Below are positions 16,113 through 26,325 of a DNA stretch of 64,000 bases, one piece after another. Numbering within the stretch: position 1 is the first letter of the stretch; the number at the start of each line of letters is the position of its first letter. The DNA lies in assembly GCA_903911085.1 (NCBI GenBank), contig CAIWCC010000186.1, positions 1-64,000 on the forward strand, read 5' to 3'. Source of the DNA: an uncultured Bacteroidales bacterium (GTDB lineage Bacteria; Bacteroidota; Bacteroidia; Bacteroidales; Paludibacteraceae). Made by a program: the position numbers and the translations under genes. The notes under the pieces are model-generated. The model worked only from the letters and a program-made list of their open reading frames with translations, was not told the DNA's origin and ran no database searches.

Positions 16113-16354
16113 TATGTGGAAAAACGCATTAAATTCATAAATATAGGTGAAGTGTTGAAATTTGGCATTGAAACGTATGAAGTATTAATTGAAGTGTAAT
16201 TTTTTATAGCCAGTGTTAGAGTGTTTAACGGATACATTCGATAAAAAATTGCACAAGTAAATATAAAATACAGTTTAAAGTGTAGATTATACATTTCAAC
16301 AATAGAGAATGACATTTCGCAAATATTTATAACTGCTGATAATATTGATAATTC

Positions 16355-16362
16355 TACTTTTG
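16355..16362 (+). promoter_or_regulatory. Candidate -7 box for the esterase gene
   Basis: TACTTTTG followed by C fits TAnnTTTG and would place the transcript start near 16369, about 25 bases before the ATG at 16394. A convincing -33 TTTG is missing. Confidence 0.35.
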
Positions 16363-16393
16363 CAACCAAATTAATTTGTCAATAAAATAATAT

Positions 16394-17302
16394 ATGAATA
16401 TGAAAGCAGTATTTAAATTTTTGTCCGTCTTTATTTTAGTAGCCATTTTGGCTTCGTGCAGTTCTAGTGATGAAAATGCAACAACTTATACAAATGTGAG
16501 CTACGCAAGTGTTTCTTCGTCCAACAAATTGGATATTTATGTTCCCTCCAGTGGCAATGGTCCTTTTCCTGTAGTGGTTTGGATTCATGGTGGTGCTTTT
16601 ATGATGGGCTCCAAAAGTATGGTTTCGGGTGTTGAGCCTTATTTAGTTAGCAAAGGATATGCTGTTGTAAGTGTCGATTATCGTTTAAGTGGTGAGGCAC
16701 TTTTCCCAGCTCAAATTTATGATGTGAAAGCTGCAATCCGATTTATTAAAGCCAATGCTGCCAAATACAACTTGAATGCAAATAAAATTGCTACTTGGGG
16801 CGAGTCAGCAGGAGCCGGTTTAGCAGCTTTAGCCGGAACTTCGGGTGGTGTGGCTTCATTAGAAGACATGAGCATGGGTAATAGCGACCAAACGAGTACT
16901 GTACAAGCTACTGTCGATTTGTTTGGGCCAATAAACTTCTTGACCATGGACAGTCAGTGGATAACCTTGGGTGTGAGCGGTCAAAGTCATGATGCAGCTA
17001 ATTCACCTGAATCTATTTTGATGGGTGGAGCAATTCAAACAAAACAAGCACTTTGCAACATGTACAATCCCGAAACTTATATTACAGCCGATGATCCTGC
17101 ATTTTATATCCAACATGGTTCGAGTGATGTTTTAATACCATATTTACAAGCAAAATCTTTCTATGATAAATTGGTACCAGTTATTGGAAGTGATAAAGTT
17201 ACATATAATTTGCTTTCGGGTGCTGGTCACGCAAGTTCGGCTTTTGGTACAACTTCAAATCTCGATTTGTTAATTGCCTTTTTGGATAAGTATTTGAAAT
17301 AA
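16394..17302 (+). CDS. Lipoprotein alpha/beta-hydrolase (carbohydrate esterase / lipase-like)
   Basis: The product is 302 aa with a lipoprotein signal ending in LASCSSSD. It has all elements of the hormone-sensitive-lipase/BD-FAE type esterases: oxyanion loop WIHGGAF (about 56-62), nucleophile elbow GESAGAG (Ser about 138), an acid at SSDVLIP (about 248-254) and the catalytic His in GAGHAS (about 278). The lipid anchor places it on the outer membrane or periplasmic face. Such esterases remove acetyl or feruloyl groups from plant glycans. It precedes the LytS/LytTR genes and the SusCD operon, and the promoter for the two-component pair begins inside its last codons. The exact ester is not predictable. 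Confidence 0.82.
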   Translation: MNMKAVFKFLSVFILVAILASCSSSDENATTYTNVSYASVSSSNKLDIYVPSSGNGPFPVVVWIHGGAFMMGSKSMVSGVEPYLVSKGYAVVSVDYRLSGEALFPAQIYDVKAAIRFIKANAAKYNLNANKIATWGESAGAGLAALAGTSGGVASLEDMSMGNSDQTSTVQATVDLFGPINFLTMDSQWITLGVSGQSHDAANSPESILMGGAIQTKQALCNMYNPETYITADDPAFYIQHGSSDVLIPYLQAKSFYDKLVPVIGSDKVTYNLLSGAGHASSAFGTTSNLDLLIAFLDKYLK

Positions 17303-17322
17303 TAAAAAAAGTAGTATATTTG
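17293..17322 (+). promoter_or_regulatory. Candidate promoter of the LytS/LytTR pair
   Basis: TTTG (17293-17296) and TATATTTG (17315-17322, followed by C) are 18 bases apart, a good match to the Bacteroidota consensus. The -33 element overlaps the end of the esterase gene. Predicted transcript start is near 17329, giving a leader of about 190 nt. Confidence 0.5.
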
Positions 17323-17517
17323 CAGGGGTTGTGAACATCGCATTTGCCATATAAATGTAAATTGTATTTCACGGCCAAAGACTACAAATCGAAGCAAACA
17401 ATATATTTGAATTATTGCAGTAATTGCAGTAATTCAAATATATAATTGCTTTTTGAAAGTGTGTAAAAAAATTCAAATCATTATTAGTGCACTGTTATTT
17501 TGTTTATTTTGAAAATC

Positions 17518-18525
17518 ATGAAGAAAAATTTACTTAGTATAAAATTTATTGTGTTATATGCTTTAATAGCAGGCCTATTAATGTCATTAACACCAATATC
17601 ACTTGCCTTTTTACCCAATAGACATGGCCCTTCAAATACTTCAATTCAAATGGTTGATGCATTTGTAATATTCTTACTAAATAGTGTGCTATTTTTTAGT
17701 AGTTTATGGGTTAATTTACAATTGTTAGACAAAACGGTAATTAAAAAAGTAACTTTTAATTTGTTAGCATATTTTTTATTATGTTTCTTTGCAATTATGG
17801 CGCATAGGCCAGTTTGGATGATGCTCGAGCGCTTACCAATTAGTTTTTTTATCCGAGATGAGTTTATTCGGAATTTTTTAATTTTCTCAATTAGTATCAT
17901 TGTTGCTCAAGCTTTTGAAACTTTTTGGCAGAATCAGCAAATGAAGAATAAAATAATGGAGATTCAACGCGAGAGTCTTTCGGGGCAGATAGAATCGTTG
18001 AAACAGCAAATAAATCCGCATTTCTTCTTCAACTCGCTCAATACACTCAGTGGATTAGCACAGGAAAATTCGCAAAAAACGGTAGAATTTATCGAAAAGC
18101 TTTCAATGGTGTTTCGTTATGTGCTGGAAATTCAAGAGAAAAATTTAGTGACTATAACCGAGGAATTAAATTTTGCGAAAGCATATATCTATCTTTTGAA
18201 AGTTCGATTTGCCGATAAATTTATTATTTATATTAATGTTCCTGAGGGTGAATTGGAGTTAATACCTTCATTATGTACGCAATTATTGCTCGAAAATTGC
18301 TTTAAACACAATGGTATGAGCAATCAACACCCTTTGCGAATTGAAATACTTAAAGAGCCTGGTTTTTTGGTGGTGCGTAACTCCATTTCGCCAATGAACA
18401 ATTCAGGTGGTACAAAAATTGGACTAAAAAATTTGAATGAACGTAGCAGATTGCTAACTGGCCAATCAATAATTATTGAGACCATTGATAATAATTTTTC
18501 CGTTAAAATTCCAACTCTGCAATAA
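17518..18525 (+). CDS. LytS-type sensor histidine kinase (His_kinase / PF06580 family)
   Basis: I start at the ATG at 17518 (MKKNLLSIKF); an upstream TTG would add six residues. The 335-aa protein has four predicted membrane spans in the first ~130 residues, a short coiled stretch (QMKNKIMEIQRESLSGQIESL), then the family's H-box QQINPHFFFNSLN with the phospho-acceptor His168. A compact ATPase domain follows with LLLENCFKHN (N-box) and TKIGLKNLNERS (G-box). There is no separate periplasmic domain, so the signal is probably sensed in the membrane. It is followed six bases later by its LytTR regulator. Confidence 0.92.
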   Translation: MKKNLLSIKFIVLYALIAGLLMSLTPISLAFLPNRHGPSNTSIQMVDAFVIFLLNSVLFFSSLWVNLQLLDKTVIKKVTFNLLAYFLLCFFAIMAHRPVWMMLERLPISFFIRDEFIRNFLIFSISIIVAQAFETFWQNQQMKNKIMEIQRESLSGQIESLKQQINPHFFFNSLNTLSGLAQENSQKTVEFIEKLSMVFRYVLEIQEKNLVTITEELNFAKAYIYLLKVRFADKFIIYINVPEGELELIPSLCTQLLLENCFKHNGMSNQHPLRIEILKEPGFLVVRNSISPMNNSGGTKIGLKNLNERSRLLTGQSIIIETIDNNFSVKIPTLQ

Positions 18526-18531
18526 AGATAT

Positions 18532-19308
18532 ATGAAAGTAGTATTAATAGAAGATGAGGCAATTGCCATGCGTATGTTGCGCAATATTATTCAATCAGTT
18601 AACAATAAAATTGAAATTGTAGCTGAATTAGAATCGGTTGCCGAAGCTCAATTATGGTTCCAAAATAATAGCATTGAAGATATTGATATTATATTCTCGG
18701 ATATTCAGCTTTCCGATGGACTGTCATTCGAGATATTTGAAAAACTATCAATCAAATTACCAATAATATTTACAACTGCATACAACGAATATGCTATTAG
18801 GGCATTCAAAGTGAATGGAGTTGATTATTTACTTAAACCCATTCAAGAAGCTGATGTTGCACAGGCCTTAAAGAAATTTGAACAATCCAATGTGCAATAC
18901 AACAAGATACAATTGACTGATTTGCAGCAATTAATGCGAAGCTTTCAAGTACCACCTGTAGTAATAAATCCAACTTTTTTAGCTTATCAAAAAGACAAGA
19001 TAGTACCAGTTCAAAGTGATAATATATCTTGGATAAATACACAAAATCAAGTTGTTACGGTAGTAATGAATAATAATCATAAGTTACACTTGGACGAAAC
19101 GCTAGAAGAAATTGAAAAGCGATTACCTACTCATAGCTTTTTTAGAGCCAATCGACAATATATCATTTCTCGAAAAGCTGTTGTAGAAGCCGAACTTTAT
19201 TTTAACAACAGATTGTCGGTGAAACTGAATCCTCCAGCACCAGAATCTGTAATTATTAGTCGCGAAAAAGTTAGCCAATTCCGAAATTGGTTACAAGGAT
19301 TGGTGTAA
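18532..19308 (+). CDS. LytTR-family response regulator
   Basis: The 258-aa protein has a receiver domain at ~1-120: acidic pair EDE (7-9), phospho-acceptor Asp57 in FSDIQLSDG, the Thr of FTTAY and the Lys of DYLLKPI. A LytTR DNA-binding domain follows at ~155-255 with the typical WINTQNQVVTVV and LPTHSFFRANRQYIIS blocks. It partners the LytS kinase just upstream, and a strong terminator follows at 19367. LytTR regulators bind paired direct repeats. The nearest likely target is the SusC promoter region starting 100 bases downstream, which is inference from position. Confidence 0.93.
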   Translation: MKVVLIEDEAIAMRMLRNIIQSVNNKIEIVAELESVAEAQLWFQNNSIEDIDIIFSDIQLSDGLSFEIFEKLSIKLPIIFTTAYNEYAIRAFKVNGVDYLLKPIQEADVAQALKKFEQSNVQYNKIQLTDLQQLMRSFQVPPVVINPTFLAYQKDKIVPVQSDNISWINTQNQVVTVVMNNNHKLHLDETLEEIEKRLPTHSFFRANRQYIISRKAVVEAELYFNNRLSVKLNPPAPESVIISREKVSQFRNWLQGLV

Positions 19309-19366
19309 ATTTATTGTTATTTTTTATTGAAAACCATATATTACTTGTTTTTTAATTCATGAATTT

Positions 19367-19407
19367 AAGGCTTAAAATAGTAACCTATTTTAAGCCTTTT
19401 TTATTTT
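19367..19407 (+). terminator. Intrinsic terminator after the two-component genes
   Basis: Perfect 14-nt arms AAGGCTTAAAATAG and CTATTTTAAGCCTT surround the loop TAAC and are followed by TTTTATTTT. It separates the regulator genes from the SusC operon. Confidence 0.92.
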
Positions 19408-19411
19408 CAAA

Positions 19412-19444
19412 TTGGTATAATTACATCCAGAAACACTACATTTG
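19412..19444 (+). promoter_or_regulatory. Candidate promoter of the SusC operon
   Basis: TTG (19412-19414) and TACATTTG (19437-19444) are 22 bases apart. Transcription would start near 19451, leaving a leader of about 315 nt before the SusC start, longer than usual. The leader is AT-rich and includes a CACA-n6-TGTG inverted repeat near 19471. No riboswitch fold was recognised. Confidence 0.35.
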
Positions 19445-19765
19445 TTTGTTGATTTGTTTTAATACTTTTCCTCAATATCACATTCTATTGTGTTAAATAC
19501 ACATGTTTATTAACAGAAAGACTACTGTTTTGCGATTTTGTTATGATTTTAGACCTATATTGTTATGTTATAAGTAAGGTATATTGTTTTTGAAATGCCT
19601 TATTTTGTAAGCTCAAAAAAGCAATTATAAAATACTGAAAGTTGAATTCTTGTCACATTTGAATATTCTGAGTTGAACTGTACAGAAGTATAAATGAATT
19701 TTGAAAAGTATTAAGAAGCAATAATTATAAAATCAACAAAATCGAGAAATGTTAATTATCTATTT

Positions 19766-22700
19766 ATGAAAAACAAAAACAAAATGAAAATGAAAAGTTC
19801 TGCGGGAAGAAATTCTCATCGAATGGCTAAGTGGGTTTTGTTATCCCTATTCATGCTGATTGGGAGCGCGACTTTCGTTGCCTATGGTCAATCGACCAAA
19901 TCAGGAACTATTACTGGTGTGGTAACCGACGAAACTGGATCGAACGTGCCAGGTGCTAGTGTAATGATTGAAGGTACTTCAACAGGTACTGTTACCGATT
20001 TAGATGGTAAGTTTTCAATCCGCGCTTCGAGCAATGATGTATTGGTGTTTTCCTTTATTGGTTACACAAAACAAAGAATCAAAGTTGGCGATCAAACCAA
20101 AATTAAAGTTGAATTTAAAAGCGACACACAGATGTTAGGCGAAATGCAAGTAGTTGCATTTGGTAAGCAAAAAAAATCGAGTGTAATTGGTTCTATTACC
20201 ACCATCGACACCAAGGAATTGAAAGTACCTTCAAGTAACCTTACCACGGCTTTTGCTGGTAAATTGGCAGGTGTAATTTCTTATCAAAAGGGTGGTGATC
20301 CAGGAGCTGAAAACAATATCGACTTCTTTGTGCGTGGTGTGTCTACCATGGGTGCCTCAAGTAGTCCATTAATATTGATTGACGGAATTGAAAGTACTAC
20401 AACAGATTTATCGCGCTTGCAACCTGATGATATTGCTACTTTCTCTATTATGAAAGATGCTACTTCTACTGCACTTTATGGTGCTCGTGGTGCCAATGGT
20501 GTAATGTTGGTTACTACCAAAGAAGGTAAAGAAGGAAAAGCTAAACTTTCGGTTCGTATTGAAAACACAACTTCAATGCCAACTAGTACTGTTAAGTTTG
20601 CCGACCCAGTAACTTACATGCAGATGAATAATGAAGCGACTACAACTCGTGGATTACAGGAAATTTATTATCCTGAAAAAATCGAAAATACGATTGCAGG
20701 AACCAACCAATATTATTATCCTGCTGTTGATTGGCAAGATATGTTGTTTAAAAAATCAACAAGCAATCAACGTATCAACTTCAATATTTCGGGTGGTAGC
20801 AAAGTAGCTCGTTATTATGTAGGATGTACATATAATGTTGATAATGGGGTTTTGAAAGTAAACGGTACGAACAACTTCAATAACAATATCAAGTTAAATA
20901 CTTACCAACTTCGTTCCAATGTAAATGTGAATATCACTAAAACCACAGAAGTAATTCTTCGTTTAGGAATTACAATGGACAATTACCAAGGACCATTGGA
21001 TGGTGGTACTGGTTTGTATCGAAAAGTGGTTATGTCAAGTCCTGTTGATTTCCCAGCTTATTATCCAAAAACAGATGATTTATCGTATATTCACCACGTA
21101 ATGTTTGGTAACAGAGATTATAATGGTGGTTTTATGTTGAATCCGTATGCCGACATGGTAAAAGGTTATAAAGCAACCTCTAAATCAACAGTTGTTTCAA
21201 CTTTTGAATTGAAACAAGATTTGAACGGTTTAACCAAAGGACTTACTGCACGTGGTATGTTTACCACCAACAGATATGCTACAAGCGGTGCAAGTCGTGA
21301 ATACATACCATATTATTATAATATATCTCCTGCTGATTACAATCCAGTACTTAATACTTACAAGGCTACCAATTTGAATCCATTGACAGCACGAGAGTAT
21401 CTTTCGTACTCACAAGATGTTCCGTTTGTTACAACTACCACTTATTTTGAAGGCGCTATGAACTATGATAGAACTTTTGGAAAACATGGAGTAAACGGAT
21501 TGTTGGTAGGTTATTTACGTAATTACGAAAGAACAGCTACAAGTAGCGATGCTGATCCATTGATTTCTACTTTACCAACACGTAATATGGGGCTTTCTGG
21601 TCGTTTGGCTTATAACTACGATACACGTTATTTTATAGAAGCTAACTTTGGCTATAATGGTTCTGAACGTTTTGCTGCTAGTCACCGTTTTGGATTTTTC
21701 CCATCTGTTGGTGGTGGTTGGTTAATTTCAAACGAAAAATTCTGGCAAGATTACTTTATTAGTGCAATTTCAAAATTAAAATTAAAAGCTACTTATGGTA
21801 AAGTAGGTAATGATAATTTGAGTAATGATCCTGCTGATAGATATTTTTACCTTTCACAAGTATCATTGGCTAATTCAAGTTACGGTTATACTTTTGGACA
21901 AAACAGAAATACTTCTATGGCTGGTGTTTCTATCAACCGTTATGCTAATGAAGATATTTCTTGGGAATTGTCAACCAAAACTAATTATGGTTTTGAACTA
22001 GAATTATTCCGTGCTTTAGAATTGCAAGTTGATTATTTTACCGATAATCGTACCAACGTATTAATGACTCGTTCAAATGTTCCATCAACTCTCGGTCTTA
22101 TCGATTATTCAAAAGTAAGAGCAAATACTGGTGCTATCGAAAGTCATGGGGTAGATTTATCTTTGGATTACAAGAAAAATTTCAAAGGTGGATTTTGGGT
22201 AACTTCTCACAATACATTTACTTTTGCTACCAACAAAATCACAAAAAAGGATGAGCCTAATTATAGCGCAACACCTTGGTTGTCGAATATCGGTAATAAC
22301 TATAATCAAAGTTATGGATATGTAGCAGAGCGTCTTTTTGTAGATGAACAAGATATTGTTAACTCGCCAGACCAAAGAAGTTCTTTTGGAACTGTACAAG
22401 CTGGTGATATCAAATACAAAGATATTAACAAAGACGGTAAAATTGACGGTTACGATAGAGTGCCAATTGGTAATCCTACAGTTCCCGAAATTACTTACGG
22501 TTTTGGTATTTCTACTGGTTACAAAGGTTTTGACTTTTCTGTTTTCTTCCAAGGATCAGCAAACAGAGCTTTCTGGATTAATCCTACAACAACTTCACCA
22601 TTCGTAAATACCTCTAGTTCTAGTGGTGCTTCAATAAGTGGTGCTTACAATCAATTATTGCAAGTTTATGCCGATGATCACTGGACAGAAGCTAACCGTA

Positions 22701-22996
22701 ATCCTTATGCTTTGTGGCCACGTCTTTCAACTACTTTGATTTCTAATAACGTGCAAAACAGTACTTGGTTTATGCGTGATGGTAGTTTTATGCGTCTAAA
22801 AAATGTTGAGTTTGGATATTCTTTCCCTGTAAAGAAACTAAGAATAATTGGAATGGAAAGTGCACGTATTTACTATAGTGGAACGAACCTTTTGACATTT
22901 AGTAAATTCAAATTATGGGATCCAGAAATGGGTGGAAACGGATTGGCTTACCCAATTCAGAAAACTCATAATATTGGTTTAACAGTGTCGTTTTAA
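19766..22996 (+). CDS. SusC/RagA-family TonB-dependent outer-membrane receptor
   Basis: The 1076-aa protein begins with a long basic N-region and a signal peptide ending near residue 42. Residues ~47-130 form the carboxypeptidase-D-regulatory-like domain (SGTITGVVTDETGSNVPGAS). Next is the TonB plug with FVRGVSTMGASSSPLILIDG and the SusC signature SIMKDATSTALYGARGANG, then the beta-barrel up to the final aromatic strand ending in F (IGLTVSF). It imports oligosaccharides across the outer membrane, with the SusD-like protein as lid. The SusD gene follows after 12 bases. It is the only SusC homologue in the window. Confidence 0.97.
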   Translation: MKNKNKMKMKSSAGRNSHRMAKWVLLSLFMLIGSATFVAYGQSTKSGTITGVVTDETGSNVPGASVMIEGTSTGTVTDLDGKFSIRASSNDVLVFSFIGYTKQRIKVGDQTKIKVEFKSDTQMLGEMQVVAFGKQKKSSVIGSITTIDTKELKVPSSNLTTAFAGKLAGVISYQKGGDPGAENNIDFFVRGVSTMGASSSPLILIDGIESTTTDLSRLQPDDIATFSIMKDATSTALYGARGANGVMLVTTKEGKEGKAKLSVRIENTTSMPTSTVKFADPVTYMQMNNEATTTRGLQEIYYPEKIENTIAGTNQYYYPAVDWQDMLFKKSTSNQRINFNISGGSKVARYYVGCTYNVDNGVLKVNGTNNFNNNIKLNTYQLRSNVNVNITKTTEVILRLGITMDNYQGPLDGGTGLYRKVVMSSPVDFPAYYPKTDDLSYIHHVMFGNRDYNGGFMLNPYADMVKGYKATSKSTVVSTFELKQDLNGLTKGLTARGMFTTNRYATSGASREYIPYYYNISPADYNPVLNTYKATNLNPLTAREYLSYSQDVPFVTTTTYFEGAMNYDRTFGKHGVNGLLVGYLRNYERTATSSDADPLISTLPTRNMGLSGRLAYNYDTRYFIEANFGYNGSERFAASHRFGFFPSVGGGWLISNEKFWQDYFISAISKLKLKATYGKVGNDNLSNDPADRYFYLSQVSLANSSYGYTFGQNRNTSMAGVSINRYANEDISWELSTKTNYGFELELFRALELQVDYFTDNRTNVLMTRSNVPSTLGLIDYSKVRANTGAIESHGVDLSLDYKKNFKGGFWVTSHNTFTFATNKITKKDEPNYSATPWLSNIGNNYNQSYGYVAERLFVDEQDIVNSPDQRSSFGTVQAGDIKYKDINKDGKIDGYDRVPIGNPTVPEITYGFGISTGYKGFDFSVFFQGSANRAFWINPTTTSPFVNTSSSSGASISGAYNQLLQVYADDHWTEANRNPYALWPRLSTTLISNNVQNSTWFMRDGSFMRLKNVEFGYSFPVKKLRIIGMESARIYYSGTNLLTFSKFKLWDPEMGGNGLAYPIQKTHNIGLTVSF

Positions 22997-23008
22997 TCAA
23001 ATAAAATA

Positions 23009-24973
23009 ATGAAAGATATGAAAAAAATTAAATATATATTGATTGTAGCTCTAATGCTACCAATAATTAATGCTTGTAATTATCTGGACGTTGTGCCTGA
23101 TAATATAGCTACTATTGATAACGTTTTTCGTGATAGAAATTCTGCCGAAAGTTATCTATACACTTGCTACTCGTTTATGCCAGCACATAACAATACTCAG
23201 GCAAATCCAGGTAATATGTTGTCTGATGAGTTTGCCAATAATAAATTAAATTGGGCTACAAATAGAACAATAACAGAAACTGGTAACAATGCTTCTAATC
23301 CAATGATAAACTATTGGGATGGAAGTAAAAGTATGTTTACTGGTATCAGATGTTGCAATTTGTTTTTGGAGCAAATTGATAATATTCCAGATATTTCGGC
23401 AGAAGAAGCGTTGCGTTGGAAAGCCGAAGCCAATTTTTTGAAAGCCTATTATCATTGGTATTTGTTTAGTCTTTACGGTCCAATTCCAATTATTGATAAT
23501 AATTTATCTATCAATGCAAGCGCCGATGATATGAAAGTATATCGCGAGCCAGTTGATAAGGTAGTTGATTATATTGTGGCTACAATTGATGCTGCTTTGC
23601 CCGATCTACCGTCTGATTTGACAGGCAAGGAATTGACTGAAATAGGACGAATAACGCGTCCAGCGGCAATGGCAATTAAAGCGCGCGTTTTAGTAACTGC
23701 AGCAAGCCCTTTGTTCAATGGAAATGCCGATTACAATACATTTAAAGATAACAGAGGACTTAATTTGTTTCCAACAGGTGATGCTAAAATTGAGAAATGG
23801 CAACGTGCTGCCACGGCTTGTAAAGAAGCTATCGACGCATGTGAAGCTTCAGGTTTAGGATTGTATCATTTTGGAGGAGTACCATATAGTGCACCTGCAG
23901 GTCTTAAAATTAACGACTCTATCAGATATGAAATTCAACCAGCAATGATTTTTGGTGAGATTACTGCCAATAATGAGGCTATTTGGTTACAAACTAATGT
24001 TACAGCTGGTCAATCGACAAATATTCCTCAAGCATTGTTTACAGGTATCGTAAGTTCAACAACTTTATATGGTGCAAGTAATGCATACCCATGGGAATCG
24101 CCTTCGCTTAATTCAGCTGAGTTATTCTACTCAAAAGATGGTGTGCCTATCGACGAAGATAGTGCTTGGGTAAACAATGGTTGGTTCAACGACCGTTTTA
24201 AAGTAGATCCAAATTACTTGACAAGACAAGACCATAGATTTTATATCAAACAAGGTTATCAAACTGCAATTTTTCACTTGAACAGAGAAAGCCGTTATTA
24301 TGGTTCATTAGGTTTTGATGGTGCCAATTGGTTTGGATTTGGTGTTACAGATGTAAATAATCAGTATTTTGTGAAAGATTTTAATGGTTCATATACAAAC
24401 CCATTGTCTGGATTTTATAACAGAAAATTTGTGCCATACAAAACAGTTATGGATGCAAAAACGCCTGGTAGTATTCAAAACGGTATTACTTATTGGTCAA
24501 ATTCTTTCCCAATAATGCGTATGGCCGATTTGTATTTATTGTATGCCGAAGCTTTGAATGAAGTTGACCCAAGTACAACAAATCCAGATATTCTTAAATA
24601 TGTTGATATGGTTCGCGAAAGAGCTAATCTAAAAGGCGTTGCTTATAGCTGGAATACTTTTGCATTACCAATTTACAAAAACAAATATGCTAATCAAGCA
24701 GGTATGCGTCAAATTATTCAACGCGAACGTATGATTGAATTGGCTTTCGAGGGTCAAGGTGGTTTCGACCGTCGTCGTTGGAAAATGATGGATAAATTGC
24801 TTGCTAAGGGTACAATTAGAGGTTTTGCAACTGTGAAAAATGAAACTTTAGAATCATATCTAACTCCAGATGTACTTTGGGCAACAGATTTTAAATTTAG
24901 AGATTATTTTTGGCCTATCAAAACTAGTAACTTGCAAGTTAATACTAATCTAGTTCAAAATCCAGGATGGTAA
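23009..24973 (+). CDS. SusD/RagB-family glycan-binding lipoprotein
   Basis: The 654-aa product has a lipoprotein signal (LMLPIINAC, Cys23) and the SusD N-terminal and C-terminal domains. Typical parts are NYLDVVPDNIATIDNVF at the mature start, the TPR-like WKAEANFLKAYYHWYLFSLYG, RPAAMAIKARVLVTAASPLFNG, and the C-terminal PIMRMADLYLLYAEALNE and IIQRERMIELAFEGQ blocks. It caps the SusC transporter and binds the glycan at the surface. It is translationally close to SusC and followed after 88 bases by the DUF4959-type lipoprotein. Confidence 0.96.
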   Translation: MKDMKKIKYILIVALMLPIINACNYLDVVPDNIATIDNVFRDRNSAESYLYTCYSFMPAHNNTQANPGNMLSDEFANNKLNWATNRTITETGNNASNPMINYWDGSKSMFTGIRCCNLFLEQIDNIPDISAEEALRWKAEANFLKAYYHWYLFSLYGPIPIIDNNLSINASADDMKVYREPVDKVVDYIVATIDAALPDLPSDLTGKELTEIGRITRPAAMAIKARVLVTAASPLFNGNADYNTFKDNRGLNLFPTGDAKIEKWQRAATACKEAIDACEASGLGLYHFGGVPYSAPAGLKINDSIRYEIQPAMIFGEITANNEAIWLQTNVTAGQSTNIPQALFTGIVSSTTLYGASNAYPWESPSLNSAELFYSKDGVPIDEDSAWVNNGWFNDRFKVDPNYLTRQDHRFYIKQGYQTAIFHLNRESRYYGSLGFDGANWFGFGVTDVNNQYFVKDFNGSYTNPLSGFYNRKFVPYKTVMDAKTPGSIQNGITYWSNSFPIMRMADLYLLYAEALNEVDPSTTNPDILKYVDMVRERANLKGVAYSWNTFALPIYKNKYANQAGMRQIIQRERMIELAFEGQGGFDRRRWKMMDKLLAKGTIRGFATVKNETLESYLTPDVLWATDFKFRDYFWPIKTSNLQVNTNLVQNPGW

Positions 24974-25061
24974 TTATTTAAAGAATTAATTTAACGTGGC
25001 GTGTTTTGAGTATTATTCAAATTTCTTCAAAAACGGCACTTAATCAAAATACAATAAAAAT

Positions 25062-26309
25062 ATGAAAAAAATAATTTTAATGCTGATTTCGGTCTTAGCA
25101 ATGGGTATGTACTCATGCAAAGAGGATATTATTGGGCAATACCCAGTGGAATTTACACCACCTGGAGTTGTGTCGGATGTAACATACGATACTTTGCCAG
25201 GTGCTGTATTGCTATCATACAAACTTCCAATTGACAAGGATTTAATGTACGTAAAAGCTACTTACACTTTGGATAATGGAACAAAAATGGAGGCTGCTGC
25301 TTCTGCTTTTACCAATAAATTATTAATTGATGGGTTTGGAAAAGGCGATAGCGTTAGAACAGTAACTTTGGTTGCTGTGGACTTAAATCAAAATGTTTCG
25401 GCACCTATTGAAGTTAAAGTAGTTCCTAAAGAATCTCCAATTTATGACGTATTTAGATCAATTAAAGCAGGAGTAGATTTTGGTGGAATATATTTGAAAT
25501 GGAAAAATCCATTAAAAGCCAAAGTGATTGTAATTGCTACCACACCTGATGCAGCAGGAAAACCTGTAGTTACGCTTGGTGGAAAATTCTATTCTTTTGC
25601 CGATTCTGCTACTGTTAATGTGAGAGGTTATGATACTATACCACGTAATTTTTATATTCAAATTGCTGACAGATGGGGTAATAAAACAGCCATTGATACT
25701 TTGAAAGAGGTAAAACCATTGTATGAAATCGAAATTCCAAAAATCAATTTCAGAAAATGGAACCCAACAGATATACCTTACCAAGAATATAATGGATCAT
25801 TTGGAATTAGTGTAACTTGGGATGGTAAATGGGGTGCACTTTTTGGTAATCAATGTTACAGTACTGCTAGTGGTGGTAATACAACTTCAAGTGTCACTTA
25901 TGATTTGAATTACTTGGCTCAAACAACAGGAAAAGGTTTAGTTATTCCAAGTCGTATGAAAATTTACGCACGTTCTGGTTATGGTTTCTCAGCTATTCCA
26001 AAGAATATAAGAGTTTGGGGTTCTACAAGTGCAAGTGTACTCACTACTAATACTGAAGGTCCTGATGCTTGGGTGCTTTTAAGCCCACCCGAAGGTTTCC
26101 TAATTGCACCTCTATCTGGAGCAAGTGGTTTAACTCCAACTGCCGCCGATAAAAAAGCAATTGAAGAAGATGGAATTGATTTAATTTTTGGACCAGGAAA
26201 GCAACCTATTAGATACGTTCGTATTGAAAGTGTTTCAATGTGGAATACTGCGGCATCAATTAAGTCGTTCACTTATGCCGAAATTACTTGGTTTGGAAAA
26301 GTTCAATAG
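25062..26309 (+). CDS. SusD-associated surface lipoprotein, DUF4959/DUF5126/DUF5000 type
   Basis: The 415-aa product has a lipoprotein signal (LAMGMYSCKED). The N-terminal half has two fibronectin-like modules: about 30-120 with PGVVSDVTYDTLPGAVLLSY (DUF4959), and about 125-225 with GGIYLKWKNPLKAKVIVI (DUF5126). The C-terminal third (~245-415) is a discoidin-like DUF5000 domain with IRYVRIESVSMW near its end. These three-domain proteins occur downstream of many SusCD pairs and are thought to be accessory surface glycan-binding proteins. It is 16 bases upstream of the DUF4998 gene. Confidence 0.85.
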   Translation: MKKIILMLISVLAMGMYSCKEDIIGQYPVEFTPPGVVSDVTYDTLPGAVLLSYKLPIDKDLMYVKATYTLDNGTKMEAAASAFTNKLLIDGFGKGDSVRTVTLVAVDLNQNVSAPIEVKVVPKESPIYDVFRSIKAGVDFGGIYLKWKNPLKAKVIVIATTPDAAGKPVVTLGGKFYSFADSATVNVRGYDTIPRNFYIQIADRWGNKTAIDTLKEVKPLYEIEIPKINFRKWNPTDIPYQEYNGSFGISVTWDGKWGALFGNQCYSTASGGNTTSSVTYDLNYLAQTTGKGLVIPSRMKIYARSGYGFSAIPKNIRVWGSTSASVLTTNTEGPDAWVLLSPPEGFLIAPLSGASGLTPTAADKKAIEEDGIDLIFGPGKQPIRYVRIESVSMWNTAASIKSFTYAEITWFGKVQ

Positions 26310-26325
26310 TATTATTTTAAAATAT

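Noticed and set aside
15992-16369. 125-codon frame on the minus strand
   Set aside because: It lies in the AT-rich divergent promoter region, has no leader signal and no protein-like composition.
26188-26325. 46-codon N-terminal extension of the DUF4998 lipoprotein
   Set aside because: It overlaps the preceding gene in another frame and would bury the lipoprotein signal peptide.
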